A stretch of 60,492 bases of DNA from an uncultured Bacteroidales bacterium (GCA_903915465.1 CAIWTA010000017.1:1-60492); one strand, 5' to 3'; counted from the first letter of the stretch, positions 10,013 through 19,649 are shown. Translations and numbers: made by a program. Notes: generated from the letters alone by a model not told the origin.

Positions 10013-10032
10013 TTTCTTCAACACTTCTTCCT

Positions 10033-11358
10033 TTATATTCTTATTCCCATCCCGAAGATAAACCTGAAAGCCGGGATCAATAGGAGAGCTGCAAGTAACC
10101 AGGGCCACATAACCTTTATTTTTTTCGGTTCTTCATCAAAATACATATTGCCGAAAAACCTTGCCCGGATTGTTGCTGGCAGCATTAATAGTATCATGGA
10201 GATTGCCACCACCACTTCAAGTTGGGTTATTTTTGGTTGCTTAATCCAGATTATAATTGCCGTTCCAATAATGAATGGCAAAAATATCTGGCTTATGATA
10301 AATGGCATCCTGTTATTTTTGTCTAATTTGTTGAAATAAATGTTACCCGAATAAAGTACATATCTTGTCAATCCCAAACCTGCAGAGATAAGGCAAATAA
10401 ATCCGAATAACGAGATAACCATTTTTGATGTATCAAAATAGAACAAATATGCAATCACCCATCCAAAGCCTTTACTTAGCAAAGCTCCTAGCATGAGTTC
10501 CCCAAAAAACTGAACATATGAGTGGCACATAACCCAAAGAACGAATAACCGTACTGGCCAATTTTCATAGGTTGTGTTAGCAAAAATAACTACTGAAATC
10601 AAGCAAATGAAAAATGCAATGAACGGTCCGGCGCTGAAAACCACCTGTATCATATCTGGCGTCCAATCCCCACTTCTGATCAGGAAATCCACATCATAAT
10701 AATATAGAATAGTTTGAATCAGATATGAATTGGCAGCTAACGCAGTCGCAAACCCTTTAGCCAGGTATATAAACAGATAGGCAAGAAGATAAATAACCGT
10801 CGAGTTGATAAAAATAATGAAGTACTTCGTTTTTCCTAAAAAAGAGTAATTACGGTCAAGAAAGACCCGAATTGCTTCGTAATCGATTTTAAAAAGTTTC
10901 CCGGTTCTAAACAGGTAAAAGAAAATACGAAAAGTCTTTCTCTTAGATTTTTTACGGGTGATTTTAAGTTGCTTTTTGTACAACTTCCTTTTATTGCTGA
11001 CATACCGTACTATTCGGAAAAAACGATGATAATTTTCACTGAAAGAAAGTTTTTTCTGAGGTGGCTTTAGAGCTTGTATTTCCTGCTTATGACCAGAAAA
11101 ACTCTCATAACCAACAGGTTCTGCATTGAGATTTTGATTCTTGTATTTGTCGAACCTTCTGAATCTATGCAAAACACGTGGCCTTAATATGAAGAACGCG
11201 CGTCGCCAGGCTCTTCTGGTTCTGAGAATTTTTTTCTGCCTTATTTTCCTAGGAGTCTTATGAAACAAGGTTCCTCTGTGTTTCAAAAAACGCACTTTCC
11301 GGGAAATCTTATTGATAAAACCCAAAGAGTCATTTTTTTTGGAAGTGTTTGTACTCAT
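10033..11358 (-). CDS. Polybasic integral membrane protein, unknown function
   Basis: 441 residues that I do not recognise. The first ~150 residues are strikingly rich in Lys and Arg (KVRFLKHRG, RKIRQKKILRTRRAWRRAFF, KKQLKITRKKSKRKTFR), suggesting contact with anionic lipids or nucleic acid on the cytoplasmic face. About seven hydrophobic helices fill residues ~175-440. There is no signal peptide. It begins 22 bases after the alpha-oxoamine synthase gene on the same strand, so the two are probably co-transcribed from the promoter at 12670. A lipid-related role is a guess from this pairing. Confidence 0.75.
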   Translation of the reverse strand: MSTNTSKKNDSLGFINKISRKVRFLKHRGTLFHKTPRKIRQKKILRTRRAWRRAFFILRPRVLHRFRRFDKYKNQNLNAEPVGYESFSGHKQEIQALKPPQKKLSFSENYHRFFRIVRYVSNKRKLYKKQLKITRKKSKRKTFRIFFYLFRTGKLFKIDYEAIRVFLDRNYSFLGKTKYFIIFINSTVIYLLAYLFIYLAKGFATALAANSYLIQTILYYYDVDFLIRSGDWTPDMIQVVFSAGPFIAFFICLISVVIFANTTYENWPVRLFVLWVMCHSYVQFFGELMLGALLSKGFGWVIAYLFYFDTSKMVISLFGFICLISAGLGLTRYVLYSGNIYFNKLDKNNRMPFIISQIFLPFIIGTAIIIWIKQPKITQLEVVVAISMILLMLPATIRARFFGNMYFDEEPKKIKVMWPWLLAALLLIPAFRFIFGMGIRI

Positions 11359-11380
11359 AAATCAGAACTATCGAGAGGCA

Positions 11381-12637
11381 TCAATAAAAAGTCTCCGCAA
11401 CTGGAGGAACCTGGAAGGTGGAATATTCTCCTGCATCAAGCTTCTCTTTTATTGCCGAAAAGCTATCAATGGTATATTTTACATCCTCGAGTGTGTGCAC
11501 AGCAGTTGGGATCAGGCGTAACATAATAACACCTTTAGGAACTACAGGATAAATAATCATAGAGCAAAATATCTGATAATTCTCACGAAGATCATAAACC
11601 AAAGCGGCAGCCTCAGAAATTCCTCCATGCAAAAGAACTGGCGTAACCGGAGACTGAGTTTTACCAATATTAAATCCTTTTTCCTTTAATCCTGATTGTA
11701 GTGCATTAACTATGCTCCATAACCTGGTTCTCAACTCCGGTTGGGTTCTGATCAATTCCAATCTTTTTATCGAACCGATCACCATCGGCATGGGAAGCGA
11801 TTTTGCATAAATCTGGGAGCGCATTTTAAAGGTAAGCGATTTTATGATCCTTTTCTCACTGGCAACAAATGCACCAATTCCAGCCATCGCCTTTGCAAAT
11901 GTGCCAAAATAAACATCCACATTTTCCATGACTTGCTGGTGCTCGGTTGTTCCTGCTCCGGTCTTGCCCATTGTTCCAAACCCATGGGCATCATCTATGA
12001 GCAGACGGAACCCATAATTATTCTTGAACGATAAAATATCTTTGAGATTCCCAAGGTCCCCCGACATTCCATAAACACCTTCTGTGATAACAAGAATACC
12101 GCCACCTGTTTGGTCTGTGATTTTTTTTGCCCTTTTCAGCTGTTTCTCAAAACTTTCCATGTCGTTGTGAGGATACACAAACCGTTTCCCGATAATCAAC
12201 CGCATCCCATCTATAATACAAGCATGAGCTTCTGAATCATAAACAACAACATCATGACGATCAACCAGTGAATCAATGATGGAAACCATTCCCTGGTATC
12301 CGTAATTCAGTAAATAAGCGGATTCTTTCCTCTCAAATTGGGCCAGTTCATGCTCGAGTTGCTGGTGATATTCCGTTTGGCCTGACATCATCCGTGCTCC
12401 CATTGGATAAGCCAATCCCCATTTTTCTGTTGCCTCACTATCTGCCTTCCTGACTTCCGGGTGATTTGCCAAACCAAGGTAATTGTTCAGGCTCCAAACC
12501 AGACAATCCTTCCCTTTAAACCTCATCCTGTTAGATATCTGTCCTTCAAGTTTTGGGAAATAGAAATAACCAAATCCCATATCGGCGTACTGGCCTAAGG
12601 GTCCCATGTTTGCAACAGCTTTTTCGAAAATATCCAC
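11381..12637 (-). CDS. Alpha-oxoamine synthase family PLP enzyme (KBL / serine palmitoyltransferase / BioF-like)
   Basis: 418-residue fold-type I PLP enzyme. Motifs: NNYLGLANHPEV, the DSEAHACIIDG cofactor-stacking histidine region, DDAHGFGTMGKTGAG, and the Schiff-base lysine in FGTFAKAMAGIGAF (around residue 247). The family decarboxylatively condenses an amino acid with an acyl thioester. Sphingolipid or sulfonolipid base synthesis, or threonine breakdown, are the main options in Bacteroidota. The sequence differs from the Sphingobacterium serine palmitoyltransferase pattern I know, so I leave the substrate open. The start is a GTG at 12637; no better ATG is visible. Confidence 0.85.
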   Translation of the reverse strand: MDIFEKAVANMGPLGQYADMGFGYFYFPKLEGQISNRMRFKGKDCLVWSLNNYLGLANHPEVRKADSEATEKWGLAYPMGARMMSGQTEYHQQLEHELAQFERKESAYLLNYGYQGMVSIIDSLVDRHDVVVYDSEAHACIIDGMRLIIGKRFVYPHNDMESFEKQLKRAKKITDQTGGGILVITEGVYGMSGDLGNLKDILSFKNNYGFRLLIDDAHGFGTMGKTGAGTTEHQQVMENVDVYFGTFAKAMAGIGAFVASEKRIIKSLTFKMRSQIYAKSLPMPMVIGSIKRLELIRTQPELRTRLWSIVNALQSGLKEKGFNIGKTQSPVTPVLLHGGISEAAALVYDLRENYQIFCSMIIYPVVPKGVIMLRLIPTAVHTLEDVKYTIDSFSAIKEKLDAGEYSTFQVPPVAETFY

Positions 12638-12669
12638 GTGATTATTTTATTAATGATGAAACAAAGCGG

Positions 12670-12677
12670 CAAAATTA
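12670..12677 (-). promoter_or_regulatory. Bacteroidetes -7 box TAATTTTG
   Basis: TAATTTTG on the minus strand, about 33 nt before the GTG start at 12637, matches TAnnTTTG. It would drive the oxoamine synthase and membrane-protein pair. Confidence 0.6.
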
Positions 12678-12881
12678 TCAATTTCAGAAGGATTACCAAA
12701 TTTTACTTTTGCCATCTTCACTGACAAATTGAAATTTAACTTTCATCTTGCTGTTATCATAAAATCATGAGTGAAATAAACTTTCAAAAAGGCAAACCAA
12801 GCACAACTATTTTTACAATATTTCATTCCATTCAGAGTTCAATGTATTGGGTTACCAGATATGTTTCTGGGGAATAAATTA

Positions 12882-12910
12882 TTGTTTTTCAAGTAAAAGT
12901 TGTAATTTTG
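12882..12910 (+). promoter_or_regulatory. bamD promoter: TTG, 18-nt spacer, TAATTTTG
   Basis: The -7 box TAATTTTG (12903-12910) has a TTG (12882-12884) at the expected -33 distance. The ATG of bamD is only 4 nt beyond the box, so the transcript would be leaderless or nearly so. Confidence 0.7.
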
Positions 12911-12914
12911 CACA

Positions 12915-13751
12915 ATGAAAAGAAAAAGTCTGTTTCTCTTCCTGATTTTATTGGTTTTTCTAACAAATTCATGCAGTTTTCAGAAGGTTTTAAAAAGCGA
13001 CGATGCAGAGAAGAAATATGACTATGCTATTCAGTTATACAATGAAAAGGATTACTCCAGGGCACTTCAATTGTTTGATCAATTGATGGGGGTGACAAGG
13101 GCTACAGAAAAATCGGAGAGAATATATTACTATTATGCCTATTGCTATTTCTATCAGAAGGATTATACTTTGGCGTCTTATTATTTCAAACGTTATTGTT
13201 CTAATTTCCCAAATACAAAAACTGCTGAGGAATGTTCTTTTATGGGTGCTTTTTGCAACTATCTGAATTCGCCAGATTATACTCTTGATCAAACCAGCAC
13301 AAGCGATGCTATCAAGGACCTGCAACTTTTTATCAACATGTACCCTAAAAGCGCAAGGCTTTCTGAATGCAATGACCTGATTGACAAACTTCGTGAAAAA
13401 TTAGAGAGCAAGGATTTCAGAATAGCAAAATTATATTTTCGCATGGATGATTATTCTGCTGCAATAACCAGCCTGAATAACATCCAAAAAGAATTTCCCG
13501 ACACTAAAAGGAAAGAAGAAATACTTTTTTTGATTTTCAAGTCCTATCATAAATTTGCAATTGAAAGCGTTGAATTTAAGAAGAAAGAACGCCACCTGAA
13601 AGCAGTTTCTGCGTACAATGATTTTATCACACAGTTCCCCGAAAGTGCATACCTTGAAGAAGCAAAAGGATTAAAGGAAAGATCACAAAAAGAATTGGAA
13701 AAATTTTACCATAAAGACGAGAAAATAAATAGCAGGATAAATCAAAAATAA
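12915..13751 (+). CDS. bamD: Outer membrane assembly lipoprotein BamD
   Basis: 278-residue lipoprotein of the beta-barrel assembly machine. A lipoprotein signal peptide ends in FLTNSC with the acylated Cys at residue 20. Tandem TPR-like helical repeats follow (KKYDYAIQLYNEKDYSRALQLF, YYYAYCYFYQKDYTLASYYF, DDYSAAITSLNNIQKEFPDT), as expected for BamD/ComL. It heads a run of six co-directional genes that combines envelope assembly, transcription and cofactor genes. The stop is 4 bases before rpoZ. Confidence 0.93.
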   Translation: MKRKSLFLFLILLVFLTNSCSFQKVLKSDDAEKKYDYAIQLYNEKDYSRALQLFDQLMGVTRATEKSERIYYYYAYCYFYQKDYTLASYYFKRYCSNFPNTKTAEECSFMGAFCNYLNSPDYTLDQTSTSDAIKDLQLFINMYPKSARLSECNDLIDKLREKLESKDFRIAKLYFRMDDYSAAITSLNNIQKEFPDTKRKEEILFLIFKSYHKFAIESVEFKKKERHLKAVSAYNDFITQFPESAYLEEAKGLKERSQKELEKFYHKDEKINSRINQK

Positions 13752-13755
13752 CAAA

Positions 13756-14091
13756 ATGGATTATAAAAAAATCAAGACAGACACGGTCGCTGTGACCAGG
13801 AACATTGAAGATTTTAAAACGGGAACGAACAATATTTATGAATCTGTTTCCATCCTTTCCAAACGTGCAAATCAGATTTCCTTGGAGATGAAGGAAGAGC
13901 TGAAGCAGAAACTCTCAGAATTTGCTACTACAACGGATAACCTTGAAGAAGTTTTTGAAAACAGAGAGCAGATAGAGATAGCAAAATACTACGAACAGCT
14001 CCCTAAACCTACTTTGATCTCAATTCATGAATTCCTGAACAACGAACTCTACTTCAGGAACCCCCACAAAGAACATCAGGATGATTTTTAA
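13756..14091 (+). CDS. rpoZ: DNA-directed RNA polymerase omega subunit (Bacteroidota type)
   Basis: 111-residue protein with the Bacteroidota omega/Rpb6-like pattern. The core TNNIYESVSILSKRANQIS matches the omega conserved region that binds and folds the beta-prime C-terminus. A charged linker and an N-P-H-K C-terminal tail follow. It sits tightly between bamD and coaBC. This neighbourhood is recurrent in the phylum and supports the call. Confidence 0.87.
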   Translation: MDYKKIKTDTVAVTRNIEDFKTGTNNIYESVSILSKRANQISLEMKEELKQKLSEFATTTDNLEEVFENREQIEIAKYYEQLPKPTLISIHEFLNNELYFRNPHKEHQDDF

Positions 14092-14109
14092 ATTTTTTAT
14101 TTGTCTATA

Positions 14110-15318
14110 ATGTTGAAAGACAAAAAGATCGTCCTTGGAATAACCGGCAGTATAGCTGCTTATAAAATACCTTTTCTGGTAAGGCTTTTGATTAAAGAAG
14201 GTGCTGAAGTACGTGTTATCATGACTCCGGCTGCCGTTGATTTTGTTACTCCTCTAACCTTGTCAACCCTCTCCCGTAATACGGTTGTTGTTGATCCTTT
14301 TAAAGTTGCAACGGGTGAATGGAACAACCATGTTGAGTTGGGAATGTGGGCCGATGCAATGGTTTTTGCCCCTGTCACTGCAAATACTTTGGGAAAGATG
14401 GTGAACGGAATTGCAGATAATTTCGTCGTCACTGCCTACCTTTCTGCTAAATGCCCTGTCTTCATTGTTCCTGCAATGGACTTGGATATGTACAATCATC
14501 CTTCCACACAAAAAAACATTTCGACACTGAAATCCTATGGGAATATTGTTGTTGAACCTCAAACAGGTGAACTTGCCAGTGGTCTATCTGGGCCTGGAAG
14601 AATGGAAGAACCAGAAAACCTGGTTACGCTTTTAAAGAGCTATTTTCAAAAACAGAATGATTTCGCCGGCAGAACAATTCTGGTAACTGCTGGCCCCACG
14701 TACGAAGCAATAGATCCTGTAAGGTTTATTGGGAATCATTCTTCCGGGAAGATGGGGTTTGCAATCGCGGCTGAAGCAGCCTGGAGAGGAGCTTCGGTGA
14801 TACTGGTCAGTGGCCCGTCATGCAATGAAATTCACCATCCTGCCATCAACAGAATCAATGTTGTGTCAGCAAATGAGATGTTTTCTGCGTGTCTTGAGCA
14901 CTTTCCTACGGCCGACATTACTATTATGGCGGCCGCAGTGGCTGATTTCACACCTGCAAAATTTTCGAGCGAAAAAATTAAAAAAAATCAGCAGGATCAT
15001 TCACTTGAAATGAAACCTACCCCCGACATTCTTAAAGAATTAGGATCAATTAAAAAACCACCCCAAATTCTTGTAGGATTTGCCCTGGAAACAGAAAATG
15101 AGATTCCTAATGCAATTGAAAAGCTAAATGCGAAAAACCTTGACTTAATCATTTTGAATTCATTGAAAGATAGCGGAGCCGGATTTAATACGAATACCAA
15201 TAAAGTCACAATTTTGGATAAATCCGGCAGGATTAACAGAGGTGAACTGAAGGATAAACGGGAAGTAGCTGCAGATATTTTTGATGCAGTCAAAGCACTT
15301 TTTTCAGACACAAAATAA
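14110..15318 (+). CDS. coaBC: Bifunctional phosphopantothenoylcysteine decarboxylase / phosphopantothenate-cysteine ligase
   Basis: 402-residue CoA biosynthesis enzyme. The N-terminal CoaC flavodomain (residues ~1-180) shows GITGSIAAYK, the catalytic histidine in NNHVELGMWADA, the PVTANTLGKM FMN region and PAMDLDMY, the substrate-recognition clamp. The C-terminal CoaB ligase begins at TILVTAGPTYEAIDPVRFIGNHSSGKMG and includes AAAVADFTP and KIKK. The frame extends to a TTG at 14101, but the ATG at 14110 gives the family's usual start (MLKDKKIVLGITG). Confidence 0.95.
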   Translation: MLKDKKIVLGITGSIAAYKIPFLVRLLIKEGAEVRVIMTPAAVDFVTPLTLSTLSRNTVVVDPFKVATGEWNNHVELGMWADAMVFAPVTANTLGKMVNGIADNFVVTAYLSAKCPVFIVPAMDLDMYNHPSTQKNISTLKSYGNIVVEPQTGELASGLSGPGRMEEPENLVTLLKSYFQKQNDFAGRTILVTAGPTYEAIDPVRFIGNHSSGKMGFAIAAEAAWRGASVILVSGPSCNEIHHPAINRINVVSANEMFSACLEHFPTADITIMAAAVADFTPAKFSSEKIKKNQQDHSLEMKPTPDILKELGSIKKPPQILVGFALETENEIPNAIEKLNAKNLDLIILNSLKDSGAGFNTNTNKVTILDKSGRINRGELKDKREVAADIFDAVKALFSDTK

Positions 15319-15340
15319 AGTTGAAGTTGAAACCCTAATT

Positions 15341-16249
15341 ATGATGAACAAGCTGGTTCTCGTCTTAGTATTTTCCCTCTCCTCTCTTTATCTTTATGCA
15401 CAGGAACTGGAATGCCAGGTTTCTGTGTCATCACAGCAGATTCCCGGCACTGATAAGAGGGTATTTGAAACACTGCAATCTGCCCTGTACGAGTTCATGA
15501 ATAACCGTAAATGGACAAATTATAATTTCAGAGCTGAAGAAAAGATCGAATGTACGATGCTCCTTACTATAACTGAGCGACTCGGTACTGATGAATTCAA
15601 AGGTACTATCAACCTGGTTCTTCGCAGGCCTGTTCTGAATTCTGCGTACAATAGTGTCTTGCTTAACACCATTGACAAAGATTTTCAATTCCGGTACGTG
15701 GAGTTTCAACCCCTTGATTTTTCTGAAAACTCATTCACATCTAATCTTACTTCTGTACTTGCATATTATACCTATATTTATCTTGGATTGTATTTTGATT
15801 CTTACGCGCAGGAAGGCGGAACTGCTTTATTTAACAAAGCCCAGGACATTGTAAATGCTGCCCAGAATGCACAGGAAACTGGATGGAAAGGATATGAAAG
15901 CCAAAAAAACCGCTATTGGCTTGTCCAAAATTACTTAAACCCGTCAAATAGTGGAATTCGGAACTTTTATTACAAGTTCCATCATCTTGGGCTCGATCAA
16001 ATGTACGAAAAGCTGGATGCCGGAAGAACTGCTATTACTGAGAGCTTAGACTACCTGAAAAGTGTATTCGATGCAAAACCTGATCTTTATGCGCTCCAGT
16101 TGATTTTGGATGCCAAAAGAGATGAATTCATTAATATCTATTCAGATCAGCGTGTTCCACCACTCGAAAAGACAAATGTGGTGAATTTACTCAAAGAAAT
16201 CGACCCTGCCAACGGCTCCAAATACCAAACGATCCTTAATGGGAAATGA
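15341..16249 (+). CDS. porD: DUF4835 protein, T9SS-associated PorD
   Basis: 302 residues with a signal peptide (MMNKLVLVLVFSLSSLYLYAQ) followed by ELECQVSVSSQQIPGTDKRVFETL and NRKWTNYNF, hallmark phrases of family DUF4835, which protein databases link to type IX secretion as PorD (naming from general knowledge). The frame is open up to 15281, overlapping coaBC, but the signal peptide fixes the start at the ATG of 15341. Its placement between coaBC and recN is typical of the phylum. The exact role in secretion is not shown by the sequence. Confidence 0.8.
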   Translation: MMNKLVLVLVFSLSSLYLYAQELECQVSVSSQQIPGTDKRVFETLQSALYEFMNNRKWTNYNFRAEEKIECTMLLTITERLGTDEFKGTINLVLRRPVLNSAYNSVLLNTIDKDFQFRYVEFQPLDFSENSFTSNLTSVLAYYTYIYLGLYFDSYAQEGGTALFNKAQDIVNAAQNAQETGWKGYESQKNRYWLVQNYLNPSNSGIRNFYYKFHHLGLDQMYEKLDAGRTAITESLDYLKSVFDAKPDLYALQLILDAKRDEFINIYSDQRVPPLEKTNVVNLLKEIDPANGSKYQTILNGK

Positions 16250-16294
16250 TTTTTTTGTTGTATTCCCGGTATTTCCCCTGAGAACAAAATTGTA

Positions 16295-17950
16295 ATGCTA
16301 TCGAAACTCACGATTGAAAACTATGCACTGATTGATCACCTGGAAATTGATTTTCCAGACGGGTTCTCTGTGATCACAGGGGAGACTGGTGCAGGTAAAT
16401 CTATACTGTTGGGAGCCATTTCCCTTATCCTCGGCCAACGTGGTGATGCTTCTGTCTTACTGAATAAGTCCAGGAAATGTATCGTTGAAGGGACATTTCT
16501 TACAAAAGATTATCACCTGAATGATTTTTTTAGCTCCAACCTGCTGGATCAGGAAGAAAATACTATTTTAAGAAGAGAGATAAATCAAACGGGAAAATCA
16601 CGGGCATTTATCAATGATACACCCGTCAACATTGGGTTACTGAAAACTCTCGGCGATCGTTTGTTAAATATCCATTCACAACATTCTATTGTTACTCTGA
16701 ACGATGCAAATTTCCAGTTGGCAGTAATTGATAGTTATGCCGGAAATCTTAATACAGTTGAGCAGTACCGTGAGAATTTCCACAATTACATAACTGTTAA
16801 TTCTGAGCTTGAAGTGCTGATCCAGAAAGAAATAAAGTTGCGCAGTGAACGCGATTATCACAATTTTCTTTACCTGGAGTTGCAGGAAGCAGGAATCAAA
16901 GAGGGAGAGCAGGAATCTGGTGAAGAACGACTTGAAATCCTGTCTCATGCAGAAGAAATTAAAACGCAACTTCAAAAAATCACAACAATGCTTTCTGAAG
17001 GAGAAAAATGTGCATTGAATCAGATTTCAGAAGTTATCTCTTCAATTCAATATATTTCCAGGTTTCATTTCACAATAAATGAATTAAGTGATAGGGTAAA
17101 GACCAATTTCATCGACTTGAAGGATATCTCCCGGGAAATATTGAAGATGGAAGAAGAGGTTCATTTCGACCCTGCGGAAATTGAAAAAATATCCAGAAGA
17201 CTTGATTTGCTTTACAATCTTGAAAAAAAGCACAATGTCTCCACTATCGAAAGTCTGATTCATGTGAGAGATAAACTGGCTTTACGCTTACAGGAAGTAA
17301 TTTCCCTTGATGAAAGGATTGAGGAACTGACAAATAAAGTAAAATTTCTGAAAGATGAATTGTATATCCAGGCTATGAAAATCTCTGTCAGAAGACAGAA
17401 TGTCAGCAATGAAATTGAGAAAAAGATTTTAGAAATTCTGAAAATGTTGGGAATTCCTGATGCCCGCATCCACCTTGAATTGACACGCTGTGAGAATTTA
17501 TCAGAAGATGGAATTGATCTGGTCAGGTTTCTCTTTAGTGCTAATAAAGGGGTAGAATTAGACGAAATCTCAAAGATTGCAAGTGGTGGCGAACAATCTC
17601 GTCTGATGCTTAGTATTAAATCCATGATTTCGCAAAAAAACCTTTTACCAACCATCATTTTTGATGAAATAGATAATGGTGTTTCGGGCAATGTTGCAGG
17701 AAAAGTTGCATCCATTCTGAAGAAAATGGGGCAAACTATGCAGGTGATTGCTATAACTCATCTTCCGCAGATTGCAGGACAGGGAGAATCTCATTTCTGG
17801 GTTTTTAAAACAAGTGAAAATGATACAACCCAAACCCATATTAAAAAGCTCAACAGGGATGAAAGAATCCATGAAATAGCAAAAATGCTCAGCAATAAAA
17901 ATGTTACTTCTTCGGCAATCAAAACTGCAGAGGAATTATTAATGAATTGA
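16295..17950 (+). CDS. recN: DNA repair protein RecN
   Basis: 551-residue SMC-like ATPase for double-strand break repair. Walker A is GETGAGKS at residues 29-36. Two coiled-coil arms flank a central hinge (~150-360). The ABC signature ASGGEQSRLML and Walker B PTIIFDEIDNGVSG follow, and then the ITHLPQIAGQ His switch. Length is normal for RecN. It lies 45 bases downstream of porD and 34 upstream of fabI. Confidence 0.96.
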   Translation: MLSKLTIENYALIDHLEIDFPDGFSVITGETGAGKSILLGAISLILGQRGDASVLLNKSRKCIVEGTFLTKDYHLNDFFSSNLLDQEENTILRREINQTGKSRAFINDTPVNIGLLKTLGDRLLNIHSQHSIVTLNDANFQLAVIDSYAGNLNTVEQYRENFHNYITVNSELEVLIQKEIKLRSERDYHNFLYLELQEAGIKEGEQESGEERLEILSHAEEIKTQLQKITTMLSEGEKCALNQISEVISSIQYISRFHFTINELSDRVKTNFIDLKDISREILKMEEEVHFDPAEIEKISRRLDLLYNLEKKHNVSTIESLIHVRDKLALRLQEVISLDERIEELTNKVKFLKDELYIQAMKISVRRQNVSNEIEKKILEILKMLGIPDARIHLELTRCENLSEDGIDLVRFLFSANKGVELDEISKIASGGEQSRLMLSIKSMISQKNLLPTIIFDEIDNGVSGNVAGKVASILKKMGQTMQVIAITHLPQIAGQGESHFWVFKTSENDTTQTHIKKLNRDERIHEIAKMLSNKNVTSSAIKTAEELLMN

Positions 17951-17984
17951 TTTTGCAACAATTTGATAAATAGAATTATCAGTC

Positions 17985-18815
17985 ATGTCTTATAACTTGC
18001 TAAAGGGGAAAAAAGGAATCATTTTTGGAGCGCTCGACGAAAAGTCCATTGCGTGGCAAATTGCTTTGAAAGCACATGAAGAAGGAGCTGTTCTTACCCT
18101 TTCCAACACTCCTGTTGCTCTGCGTTTTGGGGAGATACACAAACTTGCCTGTAGTTGCAATGCCGAAATCCTCCCTGCAGACGCTACTTCAGTAGCGGAT
18201 CTTGAAAATGTGTTTCAACAATCCATGGAGATTTTTGGAGGAAAGGTGGATTTTGTCCTTCATTCGATCGGAATGTCAATGAATGTTAGGAAACATAAGG
18301 ATTATGATGACCTTGATTACGACTTCTTTCTTAAAACCATTGATATCTCTTCTGTCTCTTTTCATAAAATGCTTCAGGTGGCCAAAAAGCTTGATGCCAT
18401 AAATGAATGGGGATCAATCCTGGCGTTATCGTATATTGCTGCTCAACGCACCTTGGTTGGGTACAATGATATGGCCGATGCCAAAGCTTTACTCGAGTCT
18501 ATAGCCCGAAGTTTTGGTTATATATATGGCAGAGAAAAAAATGTCAGAATCAACACCATTTCCCAGTCACCGACCAGAACTACAGCAGGTGCAGCAATCA
18601 AAGGAATGGACGGGCTGATAGATTTTACGGAACGAATGTCTCCATTAGGTAATGCAACTGCTGAAGAATGTGCAAACTTCGCGATCGTATTGTTTTCAGA
18701 TCTGAGCCGTAAGGTGACCATGCAAAATATCTATCATGACGGTGGATTCTCCAGTATGGCAATGAGCCTTAAAGCGATGATGCAATATAATAAGTCATTG
18801 GACGAAGACCAATAA
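17985..18815 (+). CDS. fabI: Enoyl-[acyl-carrier-protein] reductase FabI
   Basis: 276-residue short-chain dehydrogenase of the FabI class that carries out the last reduction in fatty acid elongation with NAD(P)H. The dinucleotide-binding segment is GIIFGALDEKSIAWQIA. FVLHSIGMS precedes the active-site region LSYIAAQRTLVGYNDMADAKALLE, which contains the Y-x6-K pair, and NTISQSPTRTTAG follows. The gene is the last of the run starting at bamD. The next gene has its own promoter box at 18844. Confidence 0.94.
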   Translation: MSYNLLKGKKGIIFGALDEKSIAWQIALKAHEEGAVLTLSNTPVALRFGEIHKLACSCNAEILPADATSVADLENVFQQSMEIFGGKVDFVLHSIGMSMNVRKHKDYDDLDYDFFLKTIDISSVSFHKMLQVAKKLDAINEWGSILALSYIAAQRTLVGYNDMADAKALLESIARSFGYIYGREKNVRINTISQSPTRTTAGAAIKGMDGLIDFTERMSPLGNATAEECANFAIVLFSDLSRKVTMQNIYHDGGFSSMAMSLKAMMQYNKSLDEDQ

Positions 18816-18843
18816 TTCGTCTTTAATCTTTTCCATTTTATTT

Positions 18844-18851
18844 TATCTTTG
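18844..18851 (+). promoter_or_regulatory. Bacteroidetes -7 box TATCTTTG, etf operon promoter
   Basis: TATCTTTG is a perfect TAnnTTTG match, giving a leader of about 43 nt before etfB. It is the only such box I found between 18.8 and 24.7 kb on this strand, which supports one operon. Confidence 0.75.
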
Positions 18852-18899
18852 CACCCCAATTCAAATTGAATTATAGAAATATATAAAAAATAATTTCGG

Positions 18900-19649
18900 A
18901 TGAAAATATTGGTTTGTATCAGTAATGTACCCGATACTACGACGAAAGTCAAATTCATTGATAATTCCAGGACACTGGATACGGTGGGGGTTCAATGGGT
19001 GATTAATCCCTGGGATGAACTTGCCTTAACCCGCGCCCTGGAATTAAAAGATGATCCTGCAAATGGTATTCAACAGGTGGCAGTGGCTCATGTGGGCCTG
19101 GTAAGTGCAGAACCTACGATTCGAAAAGCTTTAGCCATTGGTGCCGATGAGGCTTTCCGCGTGAATTCATATGCTAAAGACGCATTCTTTGTTGCTGCAC
19201 AATTATCAGAAGTTATTAAAACTAACCCTTTTGATATCATTTTATGCGGTATTGAATCCAGCGATTACAACGGATCTTCAGTAGGAGGGATGCTTTCTGA
19301 ATTTTTGGGAATAAATTCCGTTTCAGCAGTTTCATCAATAAAGATTGAAAATGGGAAATCTCTTATCCACAGAGAAATCGATGGCGGAAAAGAAATCCTG
19401 ACAATTCCTTCTCCGTATGTTGCCATTGTTCAAAAAGGGATTGCTAAAGAACCACGTATCGCTGCCATGCGCGGTATCATGATGGCGAGGACAAAACCAA
19501 TTAAAGTTTCCGAACCCGTCGATATTGATTCTTTGACAGAAGTGATTCATTTTGAATTGCCTAAACCTCGCACCGCCTGCAAGTTTGTGGATCCTGAAAA
19601 CCCAAAGCAGCTGATAGAATTGCTTCAAAATGAGGCAAAAATCATATGA
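18900..19649 (+). CDS. etfB: Electron transfer flavoprotein beta subunit
   Basis: 249 residues. Opens with MKILVCISNVPDTTTKVKF and WVINPWDELALTRALELKD, then VAHVGLVSAEPTIRKALAIGADEAFRV, the AMP-binding fold of EtfB. DIILCGIESSDYNGSSVGGMLSEFLG and GGKEILTIPSPYVAIVQKG are family signatures. It pairs with EtfA 32 bases downstream to collect electrons from the acyl-CoA dehydrogenase encoded at 22900. Confidence 0.95.
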   Translation: MKILVCISNVPDTTTKVKFIDNSRTLDTVGVQWVINPWDELALTRALELKDDPANGIQQVAVAHVGLVSAEPTIRKALAIGADEAFRVNSYAKDAFFVAAQLSEVIKTNPFDIILCGIESSDYNGSSVGGMLSEFLGINSVSAVSSIKIENGKSLIHREIDGGKEILTIPSPYVAIVQKGIAKEPRIAAMRGIMMARTKPIKVSEPVDIDSLTEVIHFELPKPRTACKFVDPENPKQLIELLQNEAKII

